This document shows positions 1 through 7,771 of a stretch of 64,000 nucleotides of DNA, one piece after another. Origin of the DNA: an uncultured Bacteroidales bacterium. GTDB lineage: Bacteria; Bacteroidota; Bacteroidia; Bacteroidales; UBA932. The notes beneath the pieces were generated by a model. That model was not told the origin of the DNA, searched no databases, and worked only from the letters and a program-made list of their open reading frames with translations. Both the position numbers and the translations under genes were made by a program. The stretch spans positions 1-64,000 of the forward strand of contig CAMBRR010000004.1 of assembly GCA_945870315.1 (NCBI GenBank). Direction: 5' to 3'. Position 1 is the first letter of the stretch. The number at the start of each line of letters is the position of its first letter.

Positions 1-6
1 TTAATA

Positions 7-3000
7 CTATTTAACCTTGCTGACGCCGATAAAGATTGAGCCATCATTCCACTCAACCTCGCTAAGGTCGCACTCCCCTGCCAATTCACGGGCCTCAACG
101 CTCGCAGCAAGAGTCTGACCTGTAATATGTTCTCCGAAACTTTCAAGAGAGAGTCTGATGTCGGAGAGATATGCTTCAGGAGCGAGGATGAGGACCTCGA
201 CCTTGTCTGTCACCTTAAGGTCACTATCCTTACGGACGTTCTGGATTCTGTTGATGAGCTCCCTGGCAATGCCTTCCAAACGAAGCTCCTCTGTGATGGT
301 CACATCCAGAGCAATGGTCAACGGGCCATCCGAAGCCACCAGCCAGCCTGGCATATCCTCGGAAGTTATCTCGTAATCACCCTTAGACAAGGAAACATCT
401 CCGGAAGGCAGATGCATCAGATATGGTGCACCCGACGCTTCTGAAGCCTCGATATTGCTGATATCCTGCTGTCCAAGGGTTCCGAAGGCTGCAGCAATTT
501 CCTTCATCTGCTTACCGTAAGCCTTACCCAGAGTCTTGAAATTCGGACGTATCTTCTTGGTAATGATTCCGGTAGTATCGTGAATGAACTCAACCTGCTT
601 GACATTTACCTCGGTGAGGATGATATTCTTCACAAGTTCGAACTGCTCCTTGACACTGTCATTAAGAACAGGTATCACGAGTCGTGAAAGCGGTTTGCGG
701 ACATTGATTCCGACTTTCTTTCGAAGGGCAAGCACCATAGATGAAGACTTCTGGGCCAGAACCATCCTCTCTTCGAGAGCCTTGTCCACCAGACTGTCAT
801 CACAAACAGGCATAGAGTGGAAGTGGACAGAATCTGCTCCCGGAACAAGGTCAAGCCAAAGCCTTTCGCTGTAGAATGGAGCTATCGGAGCACTTAGAAG
901 AGCAATGTCCTTAAGCACCTCATACAGAGTCTGATATGCAGAAAGCTTATCCTCAGCGATACCGGAACCCCACAAACGTTTCTTGTTCAGACGGACATAC
1001 CAGTTACTCAAATCTTCAATCACGAAATCCTGGATAAGACGTCCTGCAAGGGTTATGTCATAATCCTCATATGCAGCCACAACAGCCTTGACAAGAGAGT
1101 TGAGCCTGCTGATTATCCATTTGTCAAACTCAGGTCTTTCCGAATACGGAACAGCAGGAGAATTCACATCAAAGCCGTCGATATTGGCATATAGAGCAAA
1201 CATCGAGTAGCAGTTGTACAATGTGCTGAAGAATTTCCTGCGGACTTCGTCCACACCGGCTTCGTCAAAACGCAGATTGTCCCAAGGCTGGGAGCTAGTG
1301 AGCATATACCACCTGAGGGAATCCGGTCCGAATTTATCGAGTTCATAGAACGGATCTACTGCATTGCCAAGTCTCTTGGACATCTTGTCTCCATTCTTGT
1401 CAAGAACCAATCCATTGGAAATCACCCTCTTGAAAGCACACTTTCCGCTGACCATAGTGTTGATTGCGTGGAGTGTGTAGAACCATCCGCGAGTCTGATC
1501 AACTCCCTCTGCAATAAAATCGGCAGTACAGCCGAACTTATCACTGCCAAGGTTGCGAAGGCCCTCCTGGGCATAAGGCATTGCACCGGAATCGAACCAA
1601 ACATCGATAAGATCGGCCTCGCGTTTCATCTTCCTTCCGCTTTCCGAAACCAAGAAGATATTGTCCACATATGGCCTGTGGAGGTCAATCTTGTCATAAT
1701 TCACCTTTGACATATCCTCCGGATCAAATCCCTTGTCCCTCAACGGGTTGGAAGACATAAACCCTGCCTCCACAGCCTTGTCAATCTCGCTGTATAGTTC
1801 TTTCAGGCTGCCGATGCACTTGACCTCACGACCGTCCTCAGTCATCCACACCGGAAGCGGAGTACCCCAGTAACGGCTGCGGGAAAGGTTCCAGTCCTGG
1901 ATATTCTCAAGCCATTTTCCGAAACGGCCCGTTCCGGTGGACTCCGGTTTCCAGATGATGGTATCATTCAGTTCCATCATTTTTTCACGAACCGCTGTGG
2001 TCCTGATAAACCAGGAGTTCAGAGGATAGTACAAAACAGGCTTGTCTGTCCTCCAGCAGTGAGGATATGTATGGGTATGTTTTTCAATCTTGAAGGCCTT
2101 GCCCTGCTGCTTGAGCATCACACAGATGTCCACATCAAGTGTAGGAGCATCCTCGGCCAGGTCGGGATCATAGGCATTTTTAACCCATCTTCCAGCCCAC
2201 TCTGAATATGAAGGATCCACATTGGCAGCCACATAATCAGCGTCCAGATCTTCGAGACGGTAGAAACGGCCCTTAAGGTCCACCTGAGCCTGAGAATTTC
2301 CGTCCTTGTCCACCACCATAAGAGCAGGCACACCGGCAGCCTTGGCAACTTTGGCATCGTCGGCACCGAAGGTTGGAGCGATATGAACTATTCCGGTACC
2401 ATCCTCCACGGTCACATAGTCGCCCGGAATTACCCTGAATGCTCCCTCTCCCGGATTGAACCAAGGAATGAGCTGATGATAAGAAATCCCGACAAGTTCG
2501 GACCCTTTGAACACTCCGTCAAGTACCCTGTACGGCACCAGCTTGTCGCCCGGAGTATAATCCGCAAAAGACACATCCTTGGCTTTCGGATTGAACAACG
2601 AGCCAACCAAAGCTTTGGCTACCACATAGATACACGGATCTCCAGTATATGGATTGAAAGAGGCCACCCTCACATATTCGATATTTGGGCCGACACACAA
2701 GGCAGTGTTGGAAGGCAGTGTCCACGGAGTCGTGGTCCAGGCAAGGAAAAACACCGGAAGAGTCTCACAACCATAAAGCAACTGCGACTTCTCATTCTTG
2801 ATGACCTCGAACTGGACAGTTGCAGTAGTATCTTTCACGTCCCTATAACACCCAGGCTGATTGAGTTCGTGAGTACTCAGCCCCGTACCGGCTGCCGGGC
2901 TGTATGGCTGGATGGACTTGCCCTTGTAGAGGTAACCCTTTTCATATATCTTCTTAAGCAACCACCAAAGCGTCTCGATATAGCGGTTGTCATAGGTGAT

Positions 3001-3444
3001 GTATGGATCATCCATATCCACCCAGTAGCCAATCCTCTCTGTAAGGTTGCGCCACTCGGCAGTATATTTCATCACCTCCTCACGGCAGGTACGGTTATAT
3101 TCCTCCACGCTTATCTTACGGCCTATGTCTTCCTTTGTAATGCCAAGCTTCTTCTCCACGCCCAACTCCACTGGAAGACCATGAGTATCCCATCCTGCAC
3201 GTCTGTTGACCTTGTAGCCGCTCTGAGTTTTGTAACGGCAGATGGCATCCTTGATGGAACGGGCCATCACGTGATGGATGCCCGGCATACCATTGGCTGA
3301 AGGCGGTCCTTCAAAAAACACAAATTCAGGAGCTCCTTCCCTCAGTTTGAGAGACTGCTCAAAAGCTCCGTTCTTTTTCCAGCGGTCAAGTACCTCGTTT
3401 CCTATCCCAACGAGATCAAGACCTTTATATTCCCTAAATGCCAT
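7..3444 (-). CDS. ileS: Isoleucyl-tRNA synthetase
   Basis: Class Ia aminoacyl-tRNA synthetase that charges tRNA-Ile in the cytoplasm. The 1145-residue protein carries the HIGH-type signature as GIHH around residues 55-58 and the KMSKR loop (GDKMSKRLGN) near residue 687. Between them lies a long editing (CP1) region with TTPWTLPSN and the GTGIVHIAP motif. After them come the anticodon-binding helices. The length matches the long form of the enzyme usual in Bacteroidota. The ATG at 3444 is followed directly by the conserved N-terminus and no upstream in-frame alternative is needed. The gene is divergent from cvpA, and a possible minus-strand promoter lies in the roughly 100 bp between them. The stop codon lies only 6 bp from the window edge, so its downstream neighbour is not visible. 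The identification is secure from motif order and length. Confidence 0.98.
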   Translation of the reverse strand: MAFREYKGLDLVGIGNEVLDRWKKNGAFEQSLKLREGAPEFVFFEGPPSANGMPGIHHVMARSIKDAICRYKTQSGYKVNRRAGWDTHGLPVELGVEKKLGITKEDIGRKISVEEYNRTCREEVMKYTAEWRNLTERIGYWVDMDDPYITYDNRYIETLWWLLKKIYEKGYLYKGKSIQPYSPAAGTGLSTHELNQPGCYRDVKDTTATVQFEVIKNEKSQLLYGCETLPVFFLAWTTTPWTLPSNTALCVGPNIEYVRVASFNPYTGDPCIYVVAKALVGSLFNPKAKDVSFADYTPGDKLVPYRVLDGVFKGSELVGISYHQLIPWFNPGEGAFRVIPGDYVTVEDGTGIVHIAPTFGADDAKVAKAAGVPALMVVDKDGNSQAQVDLKGRFYRLEDLDADYVAANVDPSYSEWAGRWVKNAYDPDLAEDAPTLDVDICVMLKQQGKAFKIEKHTHTYPHCWRTDKPVLYYPLNSWFIRTTAVREKMMELNDTIIWKPESTGTGRFGKWLENIQDWNLSRSRYWGTPLPVWMTEDGREVKCIGSLKELYSEIDKAVEAGFMSSNPLRDKGFDPEDMSKVNYDKIDLHRPYVDNIFLVSESGRKMKREADLIDVWFDSGAMPYAQEGLRNLGSDKFGCTADFIAEGVDQTRGWFYTLHAINTMVSGKCAFKRVISNGLVLDKNGDKMSKRLGNAVDPFYELDKFGPDSLRWYMLTSSQPWDNLRFDEAGVDEVRRKFFSTLYNCYSMFALYANIDGFDVNSPAVPYSERPEFDKWIISRLNSLVKAVVAAYEDYDITLAGRLIQDFVIEDLSNWYVRLNKKRLWGSGIAEDKLSAYQTLYEVLKDIALLSAPIAPFYSERLWLDLVPGADSVHFHSMPVCDDSLVDKALEERMVLAQKSSSMVLALRKKVGINVRKPLSRLVIPVLNDSVKEQFELVKNIILTEVNVKQVEFIHDTTGIITKKIRPNFKTLGKAYGKQMKEIAAAFGTLGQQDISNIEASEASGAPYLMHLPSGDVSLSKGDYEITSEDMPGWLVASDGPLTIALDVTITEELRLEGIARELINRIQNVRKDSDLKVTDKVEVLILAPEAYLSDIRLSLESFGEHITGQTLAASVEARELAGECDLSEVEWNDGSIFIGVSKVK

Positions 3445-3503
3445 AAAATAAAAATAATTGTCTATTTTTGCACCCTGTTGCAGGATGCGGAATTATTAAA
3501 CTG

Positions 3504-3534
3504 CAAATATAAATATTTTTGCTAACAATACAGA
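3504..3534 (-). promoter_or_regulatory. Candidate Bacteroidales promoter for ileS
   Basis: Read on the minus strand, TATATTTG (3511-3504) matches the Bacteroidales -7 element TAnnTTTG. It is preceded after 19 nt by TCTG (3534-3531), a three-of-four match to the -33 TTTG. Two plus-strand TATTTTTG boxes (3463-3470 and 3514-3521) could serve cvpA but lack a clear -33 partner. The assignment is by pattern only. Confidence 0.45.
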
Positions 3535-3549
3535 AGTATAGAGCCACAA

Positions 3550-4053
3550 ATGTATATCTTGGACGCCATAATCGGTATTTGTTTCGCCTGGTTTACTATT
3601 GACGGTATCCGGAAAGGATTCGTATCTCAGGCTATGGCAATCATTGGTCTTATTGCCGGAGTGTGGGCATCCTTCAAATTTGCAAGCCTTGTCTCTAGCT
3701 GGCTCTCGGGATATATTCAGGGATCGGAGCAAATACTCAGGCTTGTGGCCTTCGTACTGATATTCATTGCAGTCATCACCCTGATAACCGTTATCGGGAA
3801 ATTGATTGAAGTTACGTTGAAATTCGTGCTGCTGGGCTGGCTGAACAAAACTCTCGGTGCCATTTTTGCCTTTCTGAAATGTGCCCTGATTGTGTCCCTT
3901 ATAGTGATGGCCTTCCATTCCCTCAACGCAACATTCAACTTTGTATCTACAGAAAAACTCTCAGAATCAATATTTTATACCCCTTTGAAAAATATGGCCT
4001 TCTCCGTTTTCCCATATCTGAAAGACCTGTTGTTCTGGGGAAAACAGTCATAA
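3550..4053 (+). CDS. cvpA: CvpA family inner-membrane protein
   Basis: A 167-residue protein with four predicted hydrophobic membrane segments. The N-terminus, MYILDAIIGICFAWFTIDGI followed by RKGF, is the characteristic start of the CvpA family, which was named for a requirement in colicin V production in E. coli. Its molecular function in Bacteroidota is not established. The gene starts a two-gene plus-strand unit with tsaB. Its stop codon lies inside an exact 16-bp tandem duplication that also creates a possible tsaB start. The length is normal for the family, and the C-terminus after the last hydrophobic segment is short. The call rests on the N-terminal pattern and topology. Confidence 0.85.
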   Translation: MYILDAIIGICFAWFTIDGIRKGFVSQAMAIIGLIAGVWASFKFASLVSSWLSGYIQGSEQILRLVAFVLIFIAVITLITVIGKLIEVTLKFVLLGWLNKTLGAIFAFLKCALIVSLIVMAFHSLNATFNFVSTEKLSESIFYTPLKNMAFSVFPYLKDLLFWGKQS

Positions 4054-4070
4054 TGGAAAACAGTCATAAT
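4039..4070 (+). repeat. 16-bp perfect tandem duplication at the cvpA/tsaB junction
   Basis: GGAAAACAGTCATAAT occurs twice back to back (4039-4054 and 4055-4070). The first copy contains the cvpA stop codon. The second copy ends directly before the ATG at 4071. Removing one copy leaves the CvpA sequence unchanged. Confidence 0.95.
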
Positions 4071-4751
4071 ATGGAACGAATAATCCTGATAGAAACATCC
4101 ACTTCCCTTCTGTCAACCGCCCTCGTGGAGGATGGGAAGGTGATATCATACAAAGAAAGCAGTGCGGAAAAGGCGCACGCAAGCCTGACTGCCGTTTTCA
4201 TCAATGAGATGCTGGAAGAAAACGGGCTATCGATGAAAGGTTGCGATGCTGTCTGCGTGAGTGAAGGTCCCGGTTCATATACCGGTCTGAGGGTTGGAGT
4301 TTCCACTGCCAAGGGACTTTGCTTCGGCTCCGGAAAGCCACTCATCGCCGTAGGAACCCTCGACACCCTTGTGGCTCAGGTTGAGAATCCGGGCGAATAC
4401 GACTGGATTGTGCCTATGATAGATGCCAGAAGGATGGAGGTTTATTCAGCCATCTTCCGCCCAGACGGGACAAGGTTGACTGATGTGGAGCCTGTCATCG
4501 TGGATAAGGACAGTTTCTCGGAATACCTCTCGAAAGGCAAGGTGCTCTTCATCGGAGACGGAGCCGAAAAATGCAAAGGTACAATCACCAGCGAAAATGC
4601 CACCTTCCTGCAATGCCATCCTAAGGCCAGTTCAATGTTAAAACCGGCCCTGGAGCAATTTCACCAAGGCCGGTTCAAAGATGTCGCATATTTCGAGCCT
4701 TTCTACCTGAAGGAGTTTGTGGCCACCGTCAGCAAAAAGAAACTCTTCTGA
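4053..4751 (+). CDS. tsaB: tRNA threonylcarbamoyladenosine biosynthesis protein TsaB
   Basis: TsaB is the inactive ASKHA-fold partner of TsaD, needed for N6-threonylcarbamoyladenosine (t6A37) in ANN-decoding tRNAs. The protein begins IILIETSTSLLSTAL and continues with SEGPGSYTGLRVGVSTAKG, the family hallmark. The listed ORF extends upstream to 3879, but that part overlaps cvpA and reads as CvpA shadow. Two starts are plausible. The ATG at 4053 overlaps the cvpA TAA (TAATG) and gives 232 residues. The ATG at 4071 gives 226 residues beginning MERIILIETS, which fits the family better, because the extra six residues come from the 16-bp duplication. The gene is probably translated together with cvpA and converges on the thioredoxin-like lipoprotein gene. 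Confidence 0.93.
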   Translation: MENSHNMERIILIETSTSLLSTALVEDGKVISYKESSAEKAHASLTAVFINEMLEENGLSMKGCDAVCVSEGPGSYTGLRVGVSTAKGLCFGSGKPLIAVGTLDTLVAQVENPGEYDWIVPMIDARRMEVYSAIFRPDGTRLTDVEPVIVDKDSFSEYLSKGKVLFIGDGAEKCKGTITSENATFLQCHPKASSMLKPALEQFHQGRFKDVAYFEPFYLKEFVATVSKKKLF

Positions 4752-4793
4752 CGCCAAATCGATTCAGGTAAAGTGACGCCAAATCGATTCAGG
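4749..4793 (+). repeat. 20-bp direct repeat just after tsaB
   Basis: TGACGCCAAATCGATTCAGG occurs at 4749-4768, where its first three bases are the tsaB stop codon, and again at 4774-4793. The period is 25 bp. It sits between the convergent tsaB and thioredoxin-like genes. I see no obvious hairpin in it. Confidence 0.95.
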
Positions 4794-4825
4794 CAGGTGC
4801 GGCTCAACTCTATTTGATAAGGGAT

Positions 4826-5965
4826 CTATTTGAGAAGAGACTCCAACAGTTTGTCAAGAGACTTCGAGTCCACAATCTTGCCGTCCACCAAAGATCCATC
4901 CTTCAGGATGAACATTGCAGGAAGGTCCTGCAGGTTGTAAAGTCCTACATATGGGGACTGTATGCCTCTGGAATCACATACATTGGTCCACGGGAGTTGC
5001 TGTTTCTTCAGCACTGATGCCCAGGCAGCCTTGTCAACGTCGAGTGAAACCTGATAGATGTCGAATCCTCTTGAATGGTACTTATCATACAAAGGTTTGA
5101 GGACATCCAGGTTGAACATCTTCTGCTCGGCCTGAGATGAAGACCAGAACTGGATGAGGACAACCTTTGAATCAAGGTCAGAAAGTTTCACCTTTTCTCC
5201 CTCAATTGAAGGGAGTTCTATGTCAGGATAGTTTATCTGGTCAGCGTTTTTGAGCCTATTGTCCAATTCCATATAGTCACGGCGGGTTTCAGCCTCTTTC
5301 CTGAGGGCCTTCACATATTTGGAGTCCGGATAAACACTTGAGAGCGAATCACATACAGACTGAAAATGAATAGCGTCAGTCACTTGGCCGAACACCGGAA
5401 GGTTTTCATCAAGATTCTGGAACAGGACAGGCACACAAGTGAGCGAATGACTGTTTTCCATCACATATCTGACGCAGGTCCGGTAATAATCCACATACTC
5501 CCTGGTCATCTGCTGTCTGATGGCTGGCTGCTCGGAAGCAGGAGCCGAGGCATATTCAGCTGACAAAGCCCTCAATCTGGCTGTCACCTGGCTTTGGGAA
5601 CGCTCCAGTTGGGAGAGTTTCTCGCTTTCCTCAGAACCGGTCACTGAGTAATTGCCTAAGGTATCAGCCTTGACTTCCACCTTGTCCCCGGCTTCCAGAA
5701 GCAGGGATGCAACCTTGACGTCACCGTAGAAAAGATAAACGAACTCAGGCTGACCTTTCTGGACAGAAACCTTGCAGGATAATTTTCCTGCATCATCGGT
5801 CCTGACTGTGTCAAGCACCTGGTATCTATTGATATCCAGCAACTTGACTATGATATCCTTCTGGGGAGCCTGCTCAAGGACGGCATTGATTGTCGCTTTC
5901 CGGGAGCAGGAAACTGCTGCTGTCAAAAACAGGGCACAGAGCAGGAATCTGGATAATCTTGTCAT
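4826..5965 (-). CDS. TlpA/thioredoxin-like lipoprotein with DUF4369 domain, CxxC lost
   Basis: A 379-residue predicted lipoprotein. The ATG at 5965 gives a signal peptide ending in a lipobox (TAAVSC). The listed upstream extension to 6007 would run into the HIT gene and is rejected. Residues of about 25-115 resemble DUF4369, the beta-rich N-terminal domain of many Bacteroidota thiol-disulfide proteins. A helical linker follows, then a C-terminal thioredoxin/AhpC-TSA fold (DLDSKVVLIQFW...DIYQVSLD...LPAMFILKDG with the cis-Pro loop). Where the family has WCxxC, this protein reads WSSSQAEQK, with both cysteines replaced, so ordinary disulfide exchange is not possible. It is last in the minus-strand run ribF-greA-HIT, five bases after the HIT stop. 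It may act in the cell envelope as a binding or scaffold protein. Confidence 0.85.
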   Translation of the reverse strand: MTRLSRFLLCALFLTAAVSCSRKATINAVLEQAPQKDIIVKLLDINRYQVLDTVRTDDAGKLSCKVSVQKGQPEFVYLFYGDVKVASLLLEAGDKVEVKADTLGNYSVTGSEESEKLSQLERSQSQVTARLRALSAEYASAPASEQPAIRQQMTREYVDYYRTCVRYVMENSHSLTCVPVLFQNLDENLPVFGQVTDAIHFQSVCDSLSSVYPDSKYVKALRKEAETRRDYMELDNRLKNADQINYPDIELPSIEGEKVKLSDLDSKVVLIQFWSSSQAEQKMFNLDVLKPLYDKYHSRGFDIYQVSLDVDKAAWASVLKKQQLPWTNVCDSRGIQSPYVGLYNLQDLPAMFILKDGSLVDGKIVDSKSLDKLLESLLK

Positions 5966-5969
5966 TTTT

Positions 5970-6374
5970 CTAAAGTTTGATGAATTCATTATAAATGGCC
6001 TGTGCAACCTCAGCCATTTCTTCAGGAGGAAGCTGGAGCTTAGGTTTGCGGAAATCCATATCGGCTTCGCAGTTCAGAGGAACAAGATGGATGTGAGTAT
6101 GAGGAACCTCCATTCCAAGTACGGCAACGCCTACCCTCTTGCAAGGAACTGCCTTTTCAAGAGCTTTGGCAACCTTGCGCGCAAAGGCACACAAGCCCAT
6201 ATAAGTCTGCTCGTCCAAATTGAAGATATAGTCATTTTCTACCTTCCTCGGGATGCAGAGTACGTGTCCTTTAGTTAGCGGAGCGATATCAAGAAAGGCA
6301 TAGAAATCCTCTGTCTCGGCAACTTTCCAGGACGGGATCTCTCCGTTTGCAATCTTTGTAAAAATTGTAGCCAT
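5970..6374 (-). CDS. HIT family nucleotide hydrolase/transferase
   Basis: A 134-residue histidine-triad protein of the HINT branch, cytoplasmic, predicted to hydrolyse nucleoside phosphoramidates or related AMP conjugates. The N-terminus IFTKIANGEIPSWKVAE is typical, and the catalytic triad reads HTHIHLVPL (HxHxH) near residue 92. The C-terminus is somewhat longer than in E. coli HinT. It lies four bases after greA and just ahead of the thioredoxin-like lipoprotein gene, so the three are probably cotranscribed. Physiological substrates of bacterial HIT proteins are mostly unknown. Confidence 0.95.
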   Translation of the reverse strand: MATIFTKIANGEIPSWKVAETEDFYAFLDIAPLTKGHVLCIPRKVENDYIFNLDEQTYMGLCAFARKVAKALEKAVPCKRVGVAVLGMEVPHTHIHLVPLNCEADMDFRKPKLQLPPEEMAEVAQAIYNEFIKL

Positions 6375-6377
6375 AGC

Positions 6378-6845
6378 CTAAAGGGTAATGTCCAGAATTT
6401 CGAATTTGATAATGCCTGCAGGAACCCTGGCCTCAACGATTTCTCCTACTGAGTGACCGAGAAGAGCCTGACCTATAGGAGTTTTCACTGCCAATTTACC
6501 TGCGGTGAAGTCAGCCTCGCTCTCTCCCACCAAAGTAAAGTTCATAATCTGACCTGTAGTAAGATTCTTTACCTTGACCTTATTGAGCATCTGAACCTTA
6601 TCGGTTCCAATCTGTGTTTCGTCTATTACCCTGGCATTGGCTACCAGATTCTGGAGCTTGGAAATGTTCAGTTCCAGCAGGCCCTGAGCCTCTCTGGCTG
6701 ACTCATATTCCGCATTTTCAGAAAGGTCACCCTTGTCACGAGCCTCAGCAATCTGAGCAGAGATCACCGGACGCTGGGCAATCGCATCCGCCAATTCCTT
6801 TTTCAGCTTATCCAAGCCTTCCTGTGTCATATAATGTACTTCCAT
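6378..6845 (-). CDS. greA: Transcription elongation factor GreA
   Basis: GreA rescues backtracked RNA polymerase by stimulating cleavage of the nascent transcript through the secondary channel. The 155-residue protein has an N-terminal coiled coil carrying the conserved acidic tip GDLSENAEYESAREAQ around residues 40-55. A C-terminal FKBP-like domain includes TPIGQALLGHSVGE. Length and domain order are normal. The first residues MEVHYMTQEGLDKLKKEL match Bacteroidota GreA. The gene lies 15 bp after ribF and four bases before the HIT gene. Confidence 0.97.
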   Translation of the reverse strand: MEVHYMTQEGLDKLKKELADAIAQRPVISAQIAEARDKGDLSENAEYESAREAQGLLELNISKLQNLVANARVIDETQIGTDKVQMLNKVKVKNLTTGQIMNFTLVGESEADFTAGKLAVKTPIGQALLGHSVGEIVEARVPAGIIKFEILDITL

Positions 6846-6860
6846 AACAATGTGGTTTTA

Positions 6861-7757
6861 TTAATTATTAATTTTCAATTTCTCTTCAAGACAAACTTCC
6901 TTGTCCCTGGAGAGCTGGCATTTCAACTCCTCCAAGGTACTGAACCGGACTTCATCCCTTATCTTGGACAGGAAAGAAACTTCAATATCCAGACCATAAA
7001 TATCTTCATCAAAGTCAAAGATATGAGTCTCAATCGTCCTTTCCTTGCCCTCCCCAAGGGTAGGACGGCAACCTATGTTGCACATCCCGAAGAAGTCTCT
7101 ACCAAGTGTATTCACCTTGACGAAATAGACTCCTCTTGCAGGAATCAGTTTCAAAGGCTCATACAACTGCATATTGGCAGTCGGATATCCAAGGGTCCTG
7201 CCGAGGCGGTGTCCCCCTACTACCACTCCGCAGAGGCTGTAATTGTAGCCAAGCATCTGATTGGCCTGAACCACATCCCCTTCCTGAAGTCTGTCCCTGA
7301 TTTTCGTAGAACTTATTGCAACCTGGTCGGTAAAACGGAGATTGTCCATCCTCACGACTTCCAAACCCAATGAAATAGCCGTATTCTCGACAAAATCGGC
7401 ATCCGTGGCATCGTTCCCCATTCTGTTGTCGTACCCTAGCACGATGCTGCGCGCCCCAAAGCGTTCCACAACCACGTCACGAAGATACTCCAAAGTGGTC
7501 ATCTGGCTGAACTCACGAGTAAAGGGAAGAACCTCAACTCTGTCAACGCCCAATTCACCCAGCATCCGTTTCTTCTCTGAAAGTGACGTAAGGAGCCTCA
7601 ATTGTCGGGCATCCTTTTGAAGAACATTCCGGGGATGAGGCCAGAATGTGACGACTAGGCTTTCATCCCCGGCATTTTTTGCCATTTCCACGAGTTTCCG
7701 GATTACCAGGCGATGTCCCAGATGGACTCCGTCAAAGAAACCGGTCGCTACAACCAT
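6861..7757 (-). CDS. ribF: Bifunctional riboflavin kinase / FAD synthetase
   Basis: RibF converts riboflavin to FMN and then FAD. The 298-residue protein has an N-terminal nucleotidyltransferase domain with GFFDGVHLGHR at about residues 6-16 and the ISSTKIRDRL motif near 170. A C-terminal flavokinase domain follows with GRTLGYPTANM and the GVYFVKV strand. The ATG at 7757 lies one base after the stop of the upstream glycogen synthase/phosphorylase gene (TAAgATG), within an 11-bp tandem duplication. This start gives a protein slightly shorter at the N-terminus than many homologues but keeps the whole first strand. The position suggests translational coupling to the glycogen cluster. Confidence 0.96.
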   Translation of the reverse strand: MVVATGFFDGVHLGHRLVIRKLVEMAKNAGDESLVVTFWPHPRNVLQKDARQLRLLTSLSEKKRMLGELGVDRVEVLPFTREFSQMTTLEYLRDVVVERFGARSIVLGYDNRMGNDATDADFVENTAISLGLEVVRMDNLRFTDQVAISSTKIRDRLQEGDVVQANQMLGYNYSLCGVVVGGHRLGRTLGYPTANMQLYEPLKLIPARGVYFVKVNTLGRDFFGMCNIGCRPTLGEGKERTIETHIFDFDEDIYGLDIEVSFLSKIRDEVRFSTLEELKCQLSRDKEVCLEEKLKINN

Positions 7758-7771
7758 CTTACAACCATCTT
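7750..7771 (-). repeat. 11-bp perfect tandem duplication at the glycogen/ribF junction
   Basis: ACAACCATCTT occurs twice back to back on the plus strand (7750-7760 and 7761-7771). It spans the stop codon of the synthase/phosphorylase gene and the ribF ATG. Each copy contains an ATG on the minus strand, but only the second opens ribF. Removing one copy would leave the upstream protein ending in the same residues. Confidence 0.95.

Noticed and set aside
2383-3300. 305-codon plus-strand ORF
   Set aside because: Lies wholly antisense to ileS, whose frame carries all family motifs. The predicted protein has no recognisable domain and irregular composition.
3879-4052. Upstream extension of the tsaB ORF
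   Set aside because: Overlaps cvpA in another frame and the translated residues do not match TsaB. The family start lies at 4053 or 4071.
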